In this document: positions 10,349 through 17,986 of the stretch, piece after piece
Layout: each line of letters starts with the position of its first letter
Position numbering within the stretch: the first letter of the stretch is position 1
Assembly (NCBI GenBank): GCA_031415135.1
Contig: JANORB010000065.1
Location: 1-34,965 of the forward strand
DNA: 34,965 nt
DNA from: LGRD01 sp031415135
GTDB taxonomy: Bacteria; Pseudomonadota; Gammaproteobacteria; Burkholderiales; Burkholderiaceae_C
Direction: 5' to 3'
Translations under genes and position numbers: made by a program
The notes under the pieces: generated by a model
The model's database searches: none
The model's input: the letters and a program-made list of their open reading frames with translations, nothing else
What the model was told of the DNA's origin: nothing

Positions 10349-11134
10349 ATGTCCCCATTGCAGCTTTTCCGCCGGCCACTTTCTCGTTGGCCATTGAGCG
10401 CGGCCGCCGCGCTGGCCTGTGCCACTGCGCTGGCGCCCGCCGCGGCGCAGACGGCGGCCGGTTGCAGCGCCCGCAGCGCCGGCACGGTCACCCCGGTGGT
10501 CGAGCTCTACACGTCCGAGGGCTGCAGTTCCTGCCCTCCGGCTGACCAATGGCTGTCGCGCCTGAAGGCAGACCCGGGCATCGTTGCGCTGGCTTTCCAC
10601 GTCGACTACTGGGACCGCCTCGGCTGGAAAGACCGCTTCGCCAGCCCGGCCTACACGCAGCGCCAGGCCCAACAGCGGCAGAGCAACGGCGCGCGCTTCA
10701 GCTACACGCCCCAGGTGGTGCTCGACGGAGTCGACCACAAGGAGTGGTATTCGGCACCGGCGCCGTCGTCGACCAAGGCACGCACGGCGGCGACGGTCGA
10801 ACTGGCCCTGGTGCGCGACGGCGATCGCATCAGCGCCACCGTGCGGCCGGCGGCCAACGCTCCGGCGCGGCTGGCCGCGTTCTGGGCCGTCACCGAACAG
10901 GGCCACCGCACGCTGGTGAAGGCCGGCGAGAACGATGGCGCGACCCTGGCTCACGACCACGTGGTGCGCGATTACAAGCCGGTCACGGCCTGGACCGCTC
11001 AGCCCGGTGCGGCGGTGACGCTGACATTCGCCTTGGCGCCGCCCGAACCGGCCGGCCACCCGCGCCACGTCAACCTGATCGTGCTGGATGCCGCGACCGG
11101 CAAGCCGGTGCAGGCGCTCAAGCTGGGGTGTTGA
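10349..11134 (+). CDS. Exported DUF1223 (thioredoxin-like) protein
   Basis: This 261-residue protein matches the DUF1223 family, which has a thioredoxin-like fold. Residues 1-34 form a signal peptide with a basic start, an Ala-rich core and an AAAQ cleavage-type end, so it is probably periplasmic. The defining motif is ELYTSEGCSSCPPAD, with Cys59 and Cys62 forming a CSSC redox-type pair. Other family features are FHVDYWDRLGWKDRF and the YTPQVVLDG strand. The C-terminal half (about residues 150-261) looks like a beta-sandwich. The gene stands alone, divergent from the flavoprotein and convergent with the lysine-rich gene. A disulfide or metal-related role is plausible but unproven. Confidence 0.9.
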   Translation: MSPLQLFRRPLSRWPLSAAAALACATALAPAAAQTAAGCSARSAGTVTPVVELYTSEGCSSCPPADQWLSRLKADPGIVALAFHVDYWDRLGWKDRFASPAYTQRQAQQRQSNGARFSYTPQVVLDGVDHKEWYSAPAPSSTKARTAATVELALVRDGDRISATVRPAANAPARLAAFWAVTEQGHRTLVKAGENDGATLAHDHVVRDYKPVTAWTAQPGAAVTLTFALAPPEPAGHPRHVNLIVLDAATGKPVQALKLGC

Positions 11135-11137
11135 GTT

Positions 11138-11165
11138 GGCAGGCGGCCTGTGACGCCGGCCTGCC
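11138..11165. terminator. Hairpin in the convergent gap, possible bidirectional terminator
   Basis: An inverted repeat GGCAGGC (11138-11144) and GCCTGCC (11159-11165) brackets an inner GGC/GCC pair (11145-11147 with 11155-11157, one bulged G). It lies between two convergent stops, at 11134 and 11172. No T-run follows on either strand, so it may act as a Rho-assisted or mRNA-stabilising stem rather than a classical intrinsic terminator. Confidence 0.5.
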
Positions 11166-11171
11166 GCCGCA

Positions 11172-11561
11172 TCAGGTCTTGGCCGACTTGCGCTCCGCCT
11201 TTTTTGCGGCCTCGAGGTTCTCGGCCTTCTTGGTCTGCTTGTCAGCGCGCGAGGGCTTGTTGTCCTTGGCGCTTTTCGCGGCCTTGGCTTCCTTCGGCTC
11301 TTTCGGTGCCTTCGGTGCCTTGGGCGCCTTGGGCTTGACTTCCTTGACCAGCTTGACGGCCTTGGCCTTGGGCAGCTTGGCCTGGGCCCTGCGCTGGGCC
11401 TGGGCCTCCTTGAGCGCGCGGCGTTCGGCCAGCAGCGCCTGCTCTTGCTCGGACGCCGGCTGGTCCGCCCCTTGCGAATGGGCGCGCGACGCGATCGCCA
11501 GATGAAGCCTCGCGCCGTTCTTGTGGATCTGGTGATTGAGTGATGCGGTACGAATCGGCAT
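11172..11561 (-). CDS. Lysine/alanine-rich basic protein, H1-like C-terminal tail
   Basis: I do not recognise a named family. The 129-residue product has an N-terminal part with an IRTASLNHQIHKNGARLHLAIASRA-type segment, a Gln/Ala/Arg-rich helix (about residues 37-62), and a tail from about 63 built of Lys-Ala-Pro repeats such as PKAPKAPKAPKEPKEAK. The composition resembles histone H1-like bacterial proteins and suggests nucleic acid binding. A GGAG ribosome binding site lies before ATG 11561 on the minus strand. It is the last gene of the long minus-strand run, 60 bases after the ASCH gene. The tail is low-complexity, so homology searches there would be unreliable. Confidence 0.75.
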   Translation of the reverse strand: MPIRTASLNHQIHKNGARLHLAIASRAHSQGADQPASEQEQALLAERRALKEAQAQRRAQAKLPKAKAVKLVKEVKPKAPKAPKAPKEPKEAKAAKSAKDNKPSRADKQTKKAENLEAAKKAERKSAKT

Positions 11562-11621
11562 GGGAGTGCTCCGGGTTGAATGAGGGCGAAATATAGGCCA
11601 GTTGGGGCGCGGCGCGATTCG

Positions 11622-12131
11622 TCAAGCTGTGGCAGCGGCAACGTCTTGCGCCGGCGGCCACACGCGCTCGAACGATTCGAGCACCAGCTCGCTGCGTTCG
11701 TCGACTTCAAAGCCCTCGCGCTCGGCGCGCTCGGCAAAGTCTTGCCGGTGCGCGGTGAGCCACCAGCGCAGGGTCAGGTCGCCTTCGCCGGCGTCGAACG
11801 CAAAGGTGTCGTCGATCTGGTTGAAATGGCGCAGCTCCACGTGGGTGCAGCGCACGATCGCGCGCGGCTCGCCGGCGCCGTCGAGCACCACCAGGTGGTC
11901 GCCGATCTGCGGCAAGGGCTCCAGGTCTTTCTGGAAGTCGCGGTGCAGCGTGGCGTGTGCACGCTTGACACCGGCCAGCACCAAACCCGCCAGCTCGTCG
12001 GCCAGCGCCTGGGTGTCGGCCAGCGCGCTGGCCGAAAAGCCTTCGACCTTGACATGGCAGGCACGCTGGTAGGCGAGCCAGAACGGCTCGATCTGCTCGG
12101 CCTGGCCGGGCAGCGGCGGTGCGCTGGACAT
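11622..12131 (-). CDS. ASCH domain protein
   Basis: The 169-residue product looks like an ASCH domain protein, a PUA-like fold proposed to bind RNA. The core runs from about residue 80 and includes GDHLVVLDG, a conserved AIVRCTHVELRHFNQI strand-turn and the final DLTLRWWLTAHRQDF segment. The N-terminal part (FWLAYQRACHV) is the usual helical entry of this subgroup. Two starts are possible: ATG 12131, or TTG 12149 which overlaps the stop of the upstream SDR gene (TTGA). Neither has a clear ribosome binding site, so I chose the ATG. Its presence after metabolic genes gives no clear functional hint. Confidence 0.8.
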   Translation of the reverse strand: MSSAPPLPGQAEQIEPFWLAYQRACHVKVEGFSASALADTQALADELAGLVLAGVKRAHATLHRDFQKDLEPLPQIGDHLVVLDGAGEPRAIVRCTHVELRHFNQIDDTFAFDAGEGDLTLRWWLTAHRQDFAERAEREGFEVDERSELVLESFERVWPPAQDVAAATA

Positions 12132-12145
12132 GCTGGGCGCGCCGG

Positions 12146-13057
12146 TCAATCGGTGGCGCGCAAGGCAGCGCGCAATTCCGCGCCGATCTCGGGCTTGCCG
12201 GCAAACGGGTCGGTGGGGTTGCGCGCGGTCATGATGTCTTCAAGCCGCGTCTGCACGCTGGCCAGCGCCTTCGGGTGGCTGTAGATGTAGAAGCGGCGCT
12301 CGCGCATCGCATCGAAAACAAACTGCGCCACCTGCGCCGCCGTGACCTTGCCGCTGCCCACCGCCTTGTCGTTCATGGCCTGGCCGATCAGCTGGCTGCG
12401 GGTCGGCTTGGCGCCTTTTTCCTTCAGCGCGTCGGGCCGGTTGCGCTGGCTCTGGTGGATGCCGGTGGGCACGAAAAACGGGCACAGCACCGAGGCGCTG
12501 ACTTGGTCGGTGACCAGCGCCAGGTCCTGGAACAGGGTTTCCGACAGCGACACCACGGCATGTTTGGTCACGTTGTACACACCCATGTTGGGCGGGTTCA
12601 GCAGCCCCGCCATCGACGCCGTGTTGACAATGTGGCCTTCGTACTTGCGGTCCTTCTTGGCCGCCTCCAGCATCATCGGCGTGAACACGCGCACGCCGTG
12701 GGCCACGCCCATCAGGTTCACGCCGACGACCCATTCCCAGTCTTTCAGCGTGTGCTCCCAGATCAGCCCACCGGCACCGACGCCGGCGTTGTTGAAGACG
12801 AAGTGCGGCGCGCCGAAGCGCTTGAACGTGGCCGCACCCAGCGCCTCCACCTGGTCGGCCCTGGACACGTCGATGCGCACCGGCAGCACCAGGTTGCCCA
12901 TGCCGACGATCTCGGCGGCGGCGTTGTCGAGCGCGTCCTGCTGCACGTCGGCCATCACCACGTTCATGCCCTCGCGCGCGGCGATGCGCGCGGCTTCGAG
13001 GCCGAAGCCCGAGCCCGCGCCGGTGATCACGGCCGTGCGGCCCTTGAAGGTTTTCAT
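12146..13057 (-). CDS. SDR-family NAD(P)-dependent oxidoreductase
   Basis: This 303-residue classical short-chain dehydrogenase/reductase has the cofactor loop TGAGSGFG at residues 12-19, NNAG at 89-92 and the catalytic set Ser148, Tyr161 and Lys165 (YNVTK). Asp37 at the end of strand two (VMADV) suggests a preference for NAD over NADP. It carries a longer C-terminal part than a minimal SDR (about 250 residues). It lies 88 bases downstream of the MDR reductase gene and runs directly into the ASCH gene. The context of thioesterase, MDR and acyl-CoA genes suggests work on a hydroxy or keto intermediate; the substrate is unknown. Confidence 0.92.
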   Translation of the reverse strand: MKTFKGRTAVITGAGSGFGLEAARIAAREGMNVVMADVQQDALDNAAAEIVGMGNLVLPVRIDVSRADQVEALGAATFKRFGAPHFVFNNAGVGAGGLIWEHTLKDWEWVVGVNLMGVAHGVRVFTPMMLEAAKKDRKYEGHIVNTASMAGLLNPPNMGVYNVTKHAVVSLSETLFQDLALVTDQVSASVLCPFFVPTGIHQSQRNRPDALKEKGAKPTRSQLIGQAMNDKAVGSGKVTAAQVAQFVFDAMRERRFYIYSHPKALASVQTRLEDIMTARNPTDPFAGKPEIGAELRAALRATD

Positions 13058-13145
13058 GTCTTGTTGTCCTTGTGGTTCGGAACGGATTCATTCATCGGGT
13101 GGGCGCCAGGCGGGCGGAACGCCGCGGGTCCACGGGGCGCTCCGA

Positions 13146-14168
13146 TCAAATCAGCTTGACCAGCTGCTTGCCGAAGTTCTTGCCCTTGAGCAAGCCGAGG
13201 AATGCCTGCGGCGCCGACTCGATGCCCATCGCCACCGACTCGCGGTACTTGAGCTTGCCGCTGGCGACCATGCCTGCGAGTTCCTTCAACGCCTCGGGCC
13301 ACACCTCCATGTGCTCACTGACGATGAAGCCTTCCACGCGCAGGCGCGATTGCAGGATCAGCTGCGGGTGCATCAGCGGAATCGGCTCGCCGTTGTAGCC
13401 GCTGATCATTCCACACACGGCGACGCGGCCGAACGCGTTCATGCGCGCCAGCACCGCGTCGAGAATGGCACCGCCGACGTTTTCAAAGCAGCCATCCACA
13501 CCGTCCGATGTGGCCTGCTTCAGCGCGCTGTAGAACGCCTTCGGATCGGTGTGCGCCTTGTAGTCCACGCAGGCATCGAAGCCGAGTTCGTCGACGACGT
13601 AGCCGCACTTTTCGGCACCGCCCGCGATGCCCACCACGCGGCACCCGCGCGCCTTGGCGAGCTGCCCGACCGCACTGCCCACGGCGCCGCTGGCGGCACT
13701 GACGACCACGGTTTCGCCGGCCTTCGGCTGGCAAATCTTGATGAGCCCGTACCAGGCCGTCACGCCCGGCATGCCCACGGCGCCGAGGTAGGCCGACAGC
13801 GGAACGTGGGTCGCATCCACCTTGCGCAGCATGCCCGCCTGGGCCGCATCAATGACGCTGTACTGCTGCCAGCCGCCCATGCCCACCACCTTGTCGCCAG
13901 GCGAAAACTTCGGGTTGCGCGACAGCAGCACCTCGCCCGCCGTGCCGCCGATCATCACCGTGTCGAGCGGCTGCGGCTGCGCGTAGCTCTTGCTGTCGTT
14001 CATGCGGCCGCGCATGTACGGGTCGAGCGACAGGACGTGGTGGCGCACCAGCACCTGCCCGTCGGCCAGGTCTTGCGGAACCGGCACTTCCGCGAGGCGG
14101 AAGTTGGCGCTGCTGGCTTCGCCCTGCGGGCGCGACACCAGCAGGATTTGTTTGTTCATCAAGGCCAT
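13146..14168 (-). CDS. MDR-superfamily NADP-dependent oxidoreductase (CurA / leukotriene B4 dehydrogenase type)
   Basis: This 340-residue medium-chain reductase resembles the zinc-free CurA/YncB and prostaglandin-leukotriene reductase group, which reduce alpha,beta-unsaturated carbonyls with NADPH. Visible features are the N-terminal LSLDPYMRGRM motif of the group, a VMIGGTAGEV segment, the GMPGVTAWYGL segment and the cofactor loop AASGAVGSAVGQLAK. No catalytic-zinc cysteine/histidine set is seen. Two ATGs are close: 14168 and 14159 (MNKQ); the first is annotated. It lies 49 bases downstream of the thioesterase gene, in a set of oxidoreductases that could process unsaturated acyl or carbonyl products. 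Confidence 0.92.
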   Translation of the reverse strand: MALMNKQILLVSRPQGEASSANFRLAEVPVPQDLADGQVLVRHHVLSLDPYMRGRMNDSKSYAQPQPLDTVMIGGTAGEVLLSRNPKFSPGDKVVGMGGWQQYSVIDAAQAGMLRKVDATHVPLSAYLGAVGMPGVTAWYGLIKICQPKAGETVVVSAASGAVGSAVGQLAKARGCRVVGIAGGAEKCGYVVDELGFDACVDYKAHTDPKAFYSALKQATSDGVDGCFENVGGAILDAVLARMNAFGRVAVCGMISGYNGEPIPLMHPQLILQSRLRVEGFIVSEHMEVWPEALKELAGMVASGKLKYRESVAMGIESAPQAFLGLLKGKNFGKQLVKLI

Positions 14169-14217
14169 GGTGGCGCTCCTTGGGGGGTTTTGCGGCTGCG
14201 GCGCAGAACGAGGGCTG

Positions 14218-14679
14218 TCAATCGGATGCGTTGGGCCGCTGGAGCTTTCGCTCGCCCACCGGCAACGCGCGCAAGTACTTGAAGGTTCCGGTGGCGTGGG
14301 CCAGCAGCGCGCCGTTGGTGTCGACCAGCGAGCCTTCGCAAAATGCCATCGTGTGGGTCTTCGTCAGCAACCTGCCCTTGGCGATCACACGGCCCACGCC
14401 GGGGCGCATGAAACTGGTTTTCATCTCGATCGTGACGAGACCACGCGGGTCGGGCCCGGCTGCCGCGATCGCCGCGGCGGTCGACGCGACACCGACACTG
14501 CGGGCGGCGTGGGCCATGGCCACGTCGAGCAGCGTCATGCTCACGCCGCCATGCATCACATTCCAGCCGTTGAGGTGCTCGTCCTTCGGCGTCAATGCGA
14601 TCTCGGCCTCGCCGTTCTCAAACCGCAGCAACTCGCAGCCGAGCGCTTCGACGAACGGGATGTGAACCAGGAATTTCAT
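14218..14679 (-). CDS. PaaI-family hotdog-fold thioesterase
   Basis: The 153-residue product is a single hotdog domain of the PaaI/YdiI type, which hydrolyses acyl- or aryl-CoA thioesters. The motif around residues 36-52 (LNGWNVMHGGVSMTLLD) holds the HGG turn and the acidic residue of this family. The C-terminal strands include MKTSFMRPG and a final GTFKYL segment. The ATG overlaps the stop of the upstream SDR gene (ATGA), so the two are probably translated together. The frame is open further upstream to 14919, but that part is antisense-like sequence within the SDR gene. The substrate is not evident. Confidence 0.92.
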   Translation of the reverse strand: MKFLVHIPFVEALGCELLRFENGEAEIALTPKDEHLNGWNVMHGGVSMTLLDVAMAHAARSVGVASTAAAIAAAGPDPRGLVTIEMKTSFMRPGVGRVIAKGRLLTKTHTMAFCEGSLVDTNGALLAHATGTFKYLRALPVGERKLQRPNASD

Positions 14680-15467
14680 GCGCCGTGGATCGCGCTGACG
14701 CCGCCGTCGACCGCCAGGATCTGCCCGGTGATGTGCTTGCCGGCGGCGCAAGCGAACAGCAGCGCCGCGCCCTTGAGGTCGTCGTCGTCGCCGATGCGCT
14801 GCAGCGGCGCGTGGCTGGCCAGGCTGTCGACGCCGTATTTGGCCAGCGTGCCCTGGGTCATCTTGCTCGGGAAGAACCCCGGCGCGAGCGCGTTGACGTT
14901 GATGTTGTAGCGGCCCCATTCACCCGCCAGCGCGCGCGTGAAGTTGACCACCGCGCCCTTGCTGGTGTTGTAGGCGGCCATGGTCATGCCCGGCATGTTG
15001 CCCGACAGCCCGGCTATCGACGCCACGTTGATGATGCGGCCCTGCCGGCGCGGAATCATGCTGCGTTTGCCGATCGCCTGGCTCATCAGGAAGATGCTGC
15101 GGATGTTCAGGTTCATCACCTTGTCCCAGGCTTCGAGCGGATGGTCTTCAGCCGGCGCGCCCCAGGTGGCGCCGGCGTTGTTGACGAGGATGTCGATCTC
15201 GCCCAGGCGCTGCAACGCCTCGTCCGCCACGCGCGCGATCTCGGCCGGCTGGCTCATGTCGGCGGCCACCCAGCGGGTGTCGATGCCCAGGGCCTGCAGG
15301 TGGGCGGCGGCCTCTTCCAGGTCGCCCGCCTTGCGCGACGTGAGCAACACGCGCGCCCCCGCCTGCCCCAGCGATTCGGCGATCTGCAGGCCGAGCCCGC
15401 GTGAGCCGCCGGTCACCAGCGCGGTCTTGCCAGTGAGGTCAAAGAGTTTCTGGATCGGTGTGCTCAT
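14676..15467 (-). CDS. SDR-family oxidoreductase (FabG-like)
   Basis: This 263-residue short-chain dehydrogenase is close to the FabG/gluconate 5-dehydrogenase group. The cofactor loop is TGGSRGLG (19-26), with Ser and Arg suggesting NADP use. NNAG is at 96-99, and the catalytic set is Ser150, Tyr166 and Lys170 (YNTSK). The C-terminus has the normal APGFFPSKM segment and the GQILAVDGG end. It starts 34 bases after the M3 peptidase gene and overlaps the thioesterase gene by four bases. Reduction of a 3-ketoacyl intermediate, or oxidation of a hydroxyacyl one, would fit the neighbours. Confidence 0.93.
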   Translation of the reverse strand: MSTPIQKLFDLTGKTALVTGGSRGLGLQIAESLGQAGARVLLTSRKAGDLEEAAAHLQALGIDTRWVAADMSQPAEIARVADEALQRLGEIDILVNNAGATWGAPAEDHPLEAWDKVMNLNIRSIFLMSQAIGKRSMIPRRQGRIINVASIAGLSGNMPGMTMAAYNTSKGAVVNFTRALAGEWGRYNINVNALAPGFFPSKMTQGTLAKYGVDSLASHAPLQRIGDDDDLKGAALLFACAAGKHITGQILAVDGGVSAIHGA

Positions 15468-15501
15468 GGTCGTTCCTGTCGGAGTTGGTTGGGGCGGTGG
15501 G

Positions 15502-17478
15502 TCATTGCTTCTTCAGCGCCTCGAAAAAGGCGCGGCTGTCACTGGGCCGGCCCAGAAACTGGCGCAACAAATCCTCGGGTGCGACCTGCCCGCCATGGGC
15601 CAGCACGGTCTCGCGGTAGCGGCGGCCGGTGGGCCCGTCGAGCCGCTTGCCGGCAAACGCGGTGCGCAAGTCTTCGGCCAGCACCAGGCTCCACAGGTAG
15701 CCGTAGTAGCCGGCGGCATAACCACCGGCCAGGTGCGCAAAACCGGCCGGCAGCATGGTGCCGCTGACATGGCCGAGCGGCGTGGCGCCTTCCATCAGAG
15801 CCCAAAGCGCCATCGGTTCAGGGGCGTCCTTGCCGGTCAAGGTGAGGTCGTAGCTCGCGTACAGGTGCTGGCGCGCCACCGCGATGCCCTTGCCGAAGTG
15901 GCGCGCCCGGTCGGCCTTGGCGATCAGTGCGGCCGGCACCGGCTTGCAGGCCTTGCACACCTGCGCAAAGAGGCTCAGCACCTCGGGGTCGTAGACCCAG
16001 TCTTCGAGCATCTGCGACGGCGCTTCGCCGAAGTCGTGGACCACGTTGATGCCGCCCTGCGAGGCATGGCGCGTGGTGGACAGCAGCGCATGCAGCGCAT
16101 GGCCGAACTCGTGCAGCAGCGTATCGAGCTCGTCGATGGACAGGCCCTTGCGGTTGAAGTTGACCACCAGCCCCGCGGCGGGGAGGCGCTGCGCTGCGGT
16201 GGACACGTTGCGGAACGGCCAGACCGCAGCGTGTTTGTACTTGTCAGCGCGCGGATACAGGTCGACGAACAGCGTGCCCAGCAGGGCTTTCGAGGCGCTG
16301 TCGCTGACCATGAACGCGCGTGCGTCGGCATGCCACAACGTTTGCGGGAGCGGCGAAAACGTCACGCCGAACAGCACCTCGGCGAGTTTGAAGACGAACC
16401 GCAGGCTCGCCTCGGGCGGGAAGTGGCTGCGGAACTGGTCTTGCCGCACGGCAAAGCGCGCGCTGCGCACCCGCTCGGTGTAGTGGACCACGTCCCAGCG
16501 CTGCAGCACGGTGGCGGCGGGGTCCTTCTTCAAATCGCTGGCCTTGGCTTCACGCAGCACGCCGAGATCCGTGATCTCGCGCTGCGCCACCGCGTCTTTC
16601 ACGCCGTCGAGAAAGCTGCGCGCCTGCGCCTCGCTGCCGGCCATGCGCCGGCGCAGCAAAAAATCGGCATACGAGTCGAAGCCGAACAGACGGGCGTACT
16701 CGCGGCGCAGCAGGCCGAGTTGCGCCAGCGTCTTCAGGTTGTCTTCGCCGCCCTGGTTCTGGAACCCGCGCCACATGCGCATGCGGGTGGTCGGATTGCG
16801 CGCGCCTTCGATCACCGGCACCGACGTCGGGCTGTCCAGCCCGAGCAGGGTGCGGCCCTGGTCGTCGCGTGGGGCGCGCTGCCACACCTGGCGCGGCACA
16901 CCGCTCAACTCGGCCGCCGAAAAGGCGAGCCGGGTCTTGTCTTCGCGGACGCGCCGGTCGAACTCCTGGCCCAGGCGAGTGATCTCGACATTGATCTCTC
17001 TCGCGCGCGCTTGCGCTTCGGGCGCGAGGGCCGCACCGGAGTCTTCAAACGAATCGAGCTGGTCGCGCTGCAGCCGACGGTCGATGTCGTCGGCGGGCTG
17101 GGCCTGTTTCAGCAGCGCGTGGATCGCCGCGTTCTGCAAGAAGGCGCTGTTGAACGCCTGGTAAGCCAGGTCGCAAGCGTCGGCGGCATCGCGAACCGCC
17201 TTGTCCGGGTGCACGCCGGCCATCAGCGACAGCGGGCCGAGCGTGTCTTCGTAGCGGCGCAGCATGGCGTCGAGTTCGGCCAGCACGGTCGACGCCTGCT
17301 CCGCCGGCAACTGGCTCAGGCGTTGTTCGGATTGTTTTTGATCGGCCAGCAGGCGCTGGCATTCTTCGTCGATTTGGGCCGCGCCGCGGTAGGTCGGAAA
17401 GACGAAGGCCTGCGCCACCGCGCCCTGCGCCGCGCAGGCCGCCAGGCACACCACCCAGCCGCGAAGCACGCTGTTCAT
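15502..17478 (-). CDS. M3-family zinc metallopeptidase (thimet oligopeptidase type), exported
   Basis: The 658-residue protein is an oligopeptidase of family M3. The zinc site is HEFGH at 456-460, and Glu485 in HDFGEAPSQ stands 29 residues after the first His, the spacing expected of the third ligand in M3. Later family segments such as the tyrosine-rich AAGYYGYLWSLVLAEDL are present. Unlike cytoplasmic M3 enzymes, it begins with a signal peptide (residues 1-24, ending VAQA). LAAC at residues 12-15 could alternatively be a lipobox. ATG 17478 overlaps the stop of the Dabb gene; the open frame upstream to 17760 is not needed. A peptidase among acyl-CoA genes is unexpected. Confidence 0.93.
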   Translation of the reverse strand: MNSVLRGWVVCLAACAAQGAVAQAFVFPTYRGAAQIDEECQRLLADQKQSEQRLSQLPAEQASTVLAELDAMLRRYEDTLGPLSLMAGVHPDKAVRDAADACDLAYQAFNSAFLQNAAIHALLKQAQPADDIDRRLQRDQLDSFEDSGAALAPEAQARAREINVEITRLGQEFDRRVREDKTRLAFSAAELSGVPRQVWQRAPRDDQGRTLLGLDSPTSVPVIEGARNPTTRMRMWRGFQNQGGEDNLKTLAQLGLLRREYARLFGFDSYADFLLRRRMAGSEAQARSFLDGVKDAVAQREITDLGVLREAKASDLKKDPAATVLQRWDVVHYTERVRSARFAVRQDQFRSHFPPEASLRFVFKLAEVLFGVTFSPLPQTLWHADARAFMVSDSASKALLGTLFVDLYPRADKYKHAAVWPFRNVSTAAQRLPAAGLVVNFNRKGLSIDELDTLLHEFGHALHALLSTTRHASQGGINVVHDFGEAPSQMLEDWVYDPEVLSLFAQVCKACKPVPAALIAKADRARHFGKGIAVARQHLYASYDLTLTGKDAPEPMALWALMEGATPLGHVSGTMLPAGFAHLAGGYAAGYYGYLWSLVLAEDLRTAFAGKRLDGPTGRRYRETVLAHGGQVAPEDLLRQFLGRPSDSRAFFEALKKQ

Positions 17479-17780
17479 CGCTTGGCGGCCGGCGGCGTGG
17501 CCAGCGCCACATCGAGCACGTGGCGGGTTTGCCGCAGCCGGCCCAGCTCGGCGCTCACCGCCTGGTGATGCGGGTGGTTCTGGTACGCGGCCAGCGCGGC
17601 CGCATCGGTGAACTGCGAGACCAGCATCACATCGACGTTGGCCTCCAGGCCCTCGGCGCGAATGCCGACGTCGAAGTCCAGCATGCCCTCGGTCAGGTGA
17701 AGGCAACTGTCCAGGCGGGCCTTGAAATACGGTGCATCGGCCGGGTCGTTGAGCTTCCACATCACCACGTGGCGGATCAT
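17475..17780 (-). CDS. Dabb-family (stress-responsive alpha/beta barrel) protein
   Basis: The 101-residue product fits the Dabb family of dimeric ferredoxin-like barrels. It begins with the usual IRHVVMWKL strand and carries a MLDFDVGIRAEG segment, an ANVDVMLVSQFTDAAALAAYQNHPHHQ core and a C-terminal region in place of the last strand. Family members bind small hydrophobic ligands or act in polyketide or aromatic pathways; no catalytic residue can be named here. It overlaps the preceding small membrane protein gene and the following peptidase gene by four bases each. The function is unassigned. Confidence 0.88.
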   Translation of the reverse strand: MIRHVVMWKLNDPADAPYFKARLDSCLHLTEGMLDFDVGIRAEGLEANVDVMLVSQFTDAAALAAYQNHPHHQAVSAELGRLRQTRHVLDVALATPPAAKR

Positions 17781-17986
17781 GGCCGGTCCTCCGATTCCAT
17801 GCGCGAACGCACCCAGATCAGCATCACGCCGGCCACGATGGCGACGATCGACGCGGCGGCGATCGCCCATCCCAGGCCGGGCTCGGAGCGGCCCACCACC
17901 AGGCCGAGCGCCAGCATCAGCATGCCGCCGAAAATCAACACCCAGGTCAGCGCGGCAACCCGGGCGGTGGAAATCTTCAGAACCAT
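17777..17986 (-). CDS. Small two-helix membrane protein, unknown function
   Basis: I do not recognise this 69-residue protein. Two membrane segments are clear, at about residues 10-30 (ALTWVLIFGGMLMLALGLVVG) and 38-58 (LGWAIAAASIVAIVAGVMLIW), joined by a short charged turn with RSEPG, and followed by an acidic/basic tail. It starts inside the last ten bases of the acyl-CoA dehydrogenase gene and ends overlapping the Dabb start. The tight overlaps on both sides argue that it is real and co-translated. Confidence 0.7.
   Translation of the reverse strand: MVLKISTARVAALTWVLIFGGMLMLALGLVVGRSEPGLGWAIAAASIVAIVAGVMLIWVRSRMESEDRP

Noticed and set aside
14980..17568. 862-residue open frame on the plus strand
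   Set aside because: It is antisense to the SDR and M3 peptidase genes, which carry intact family motifs.
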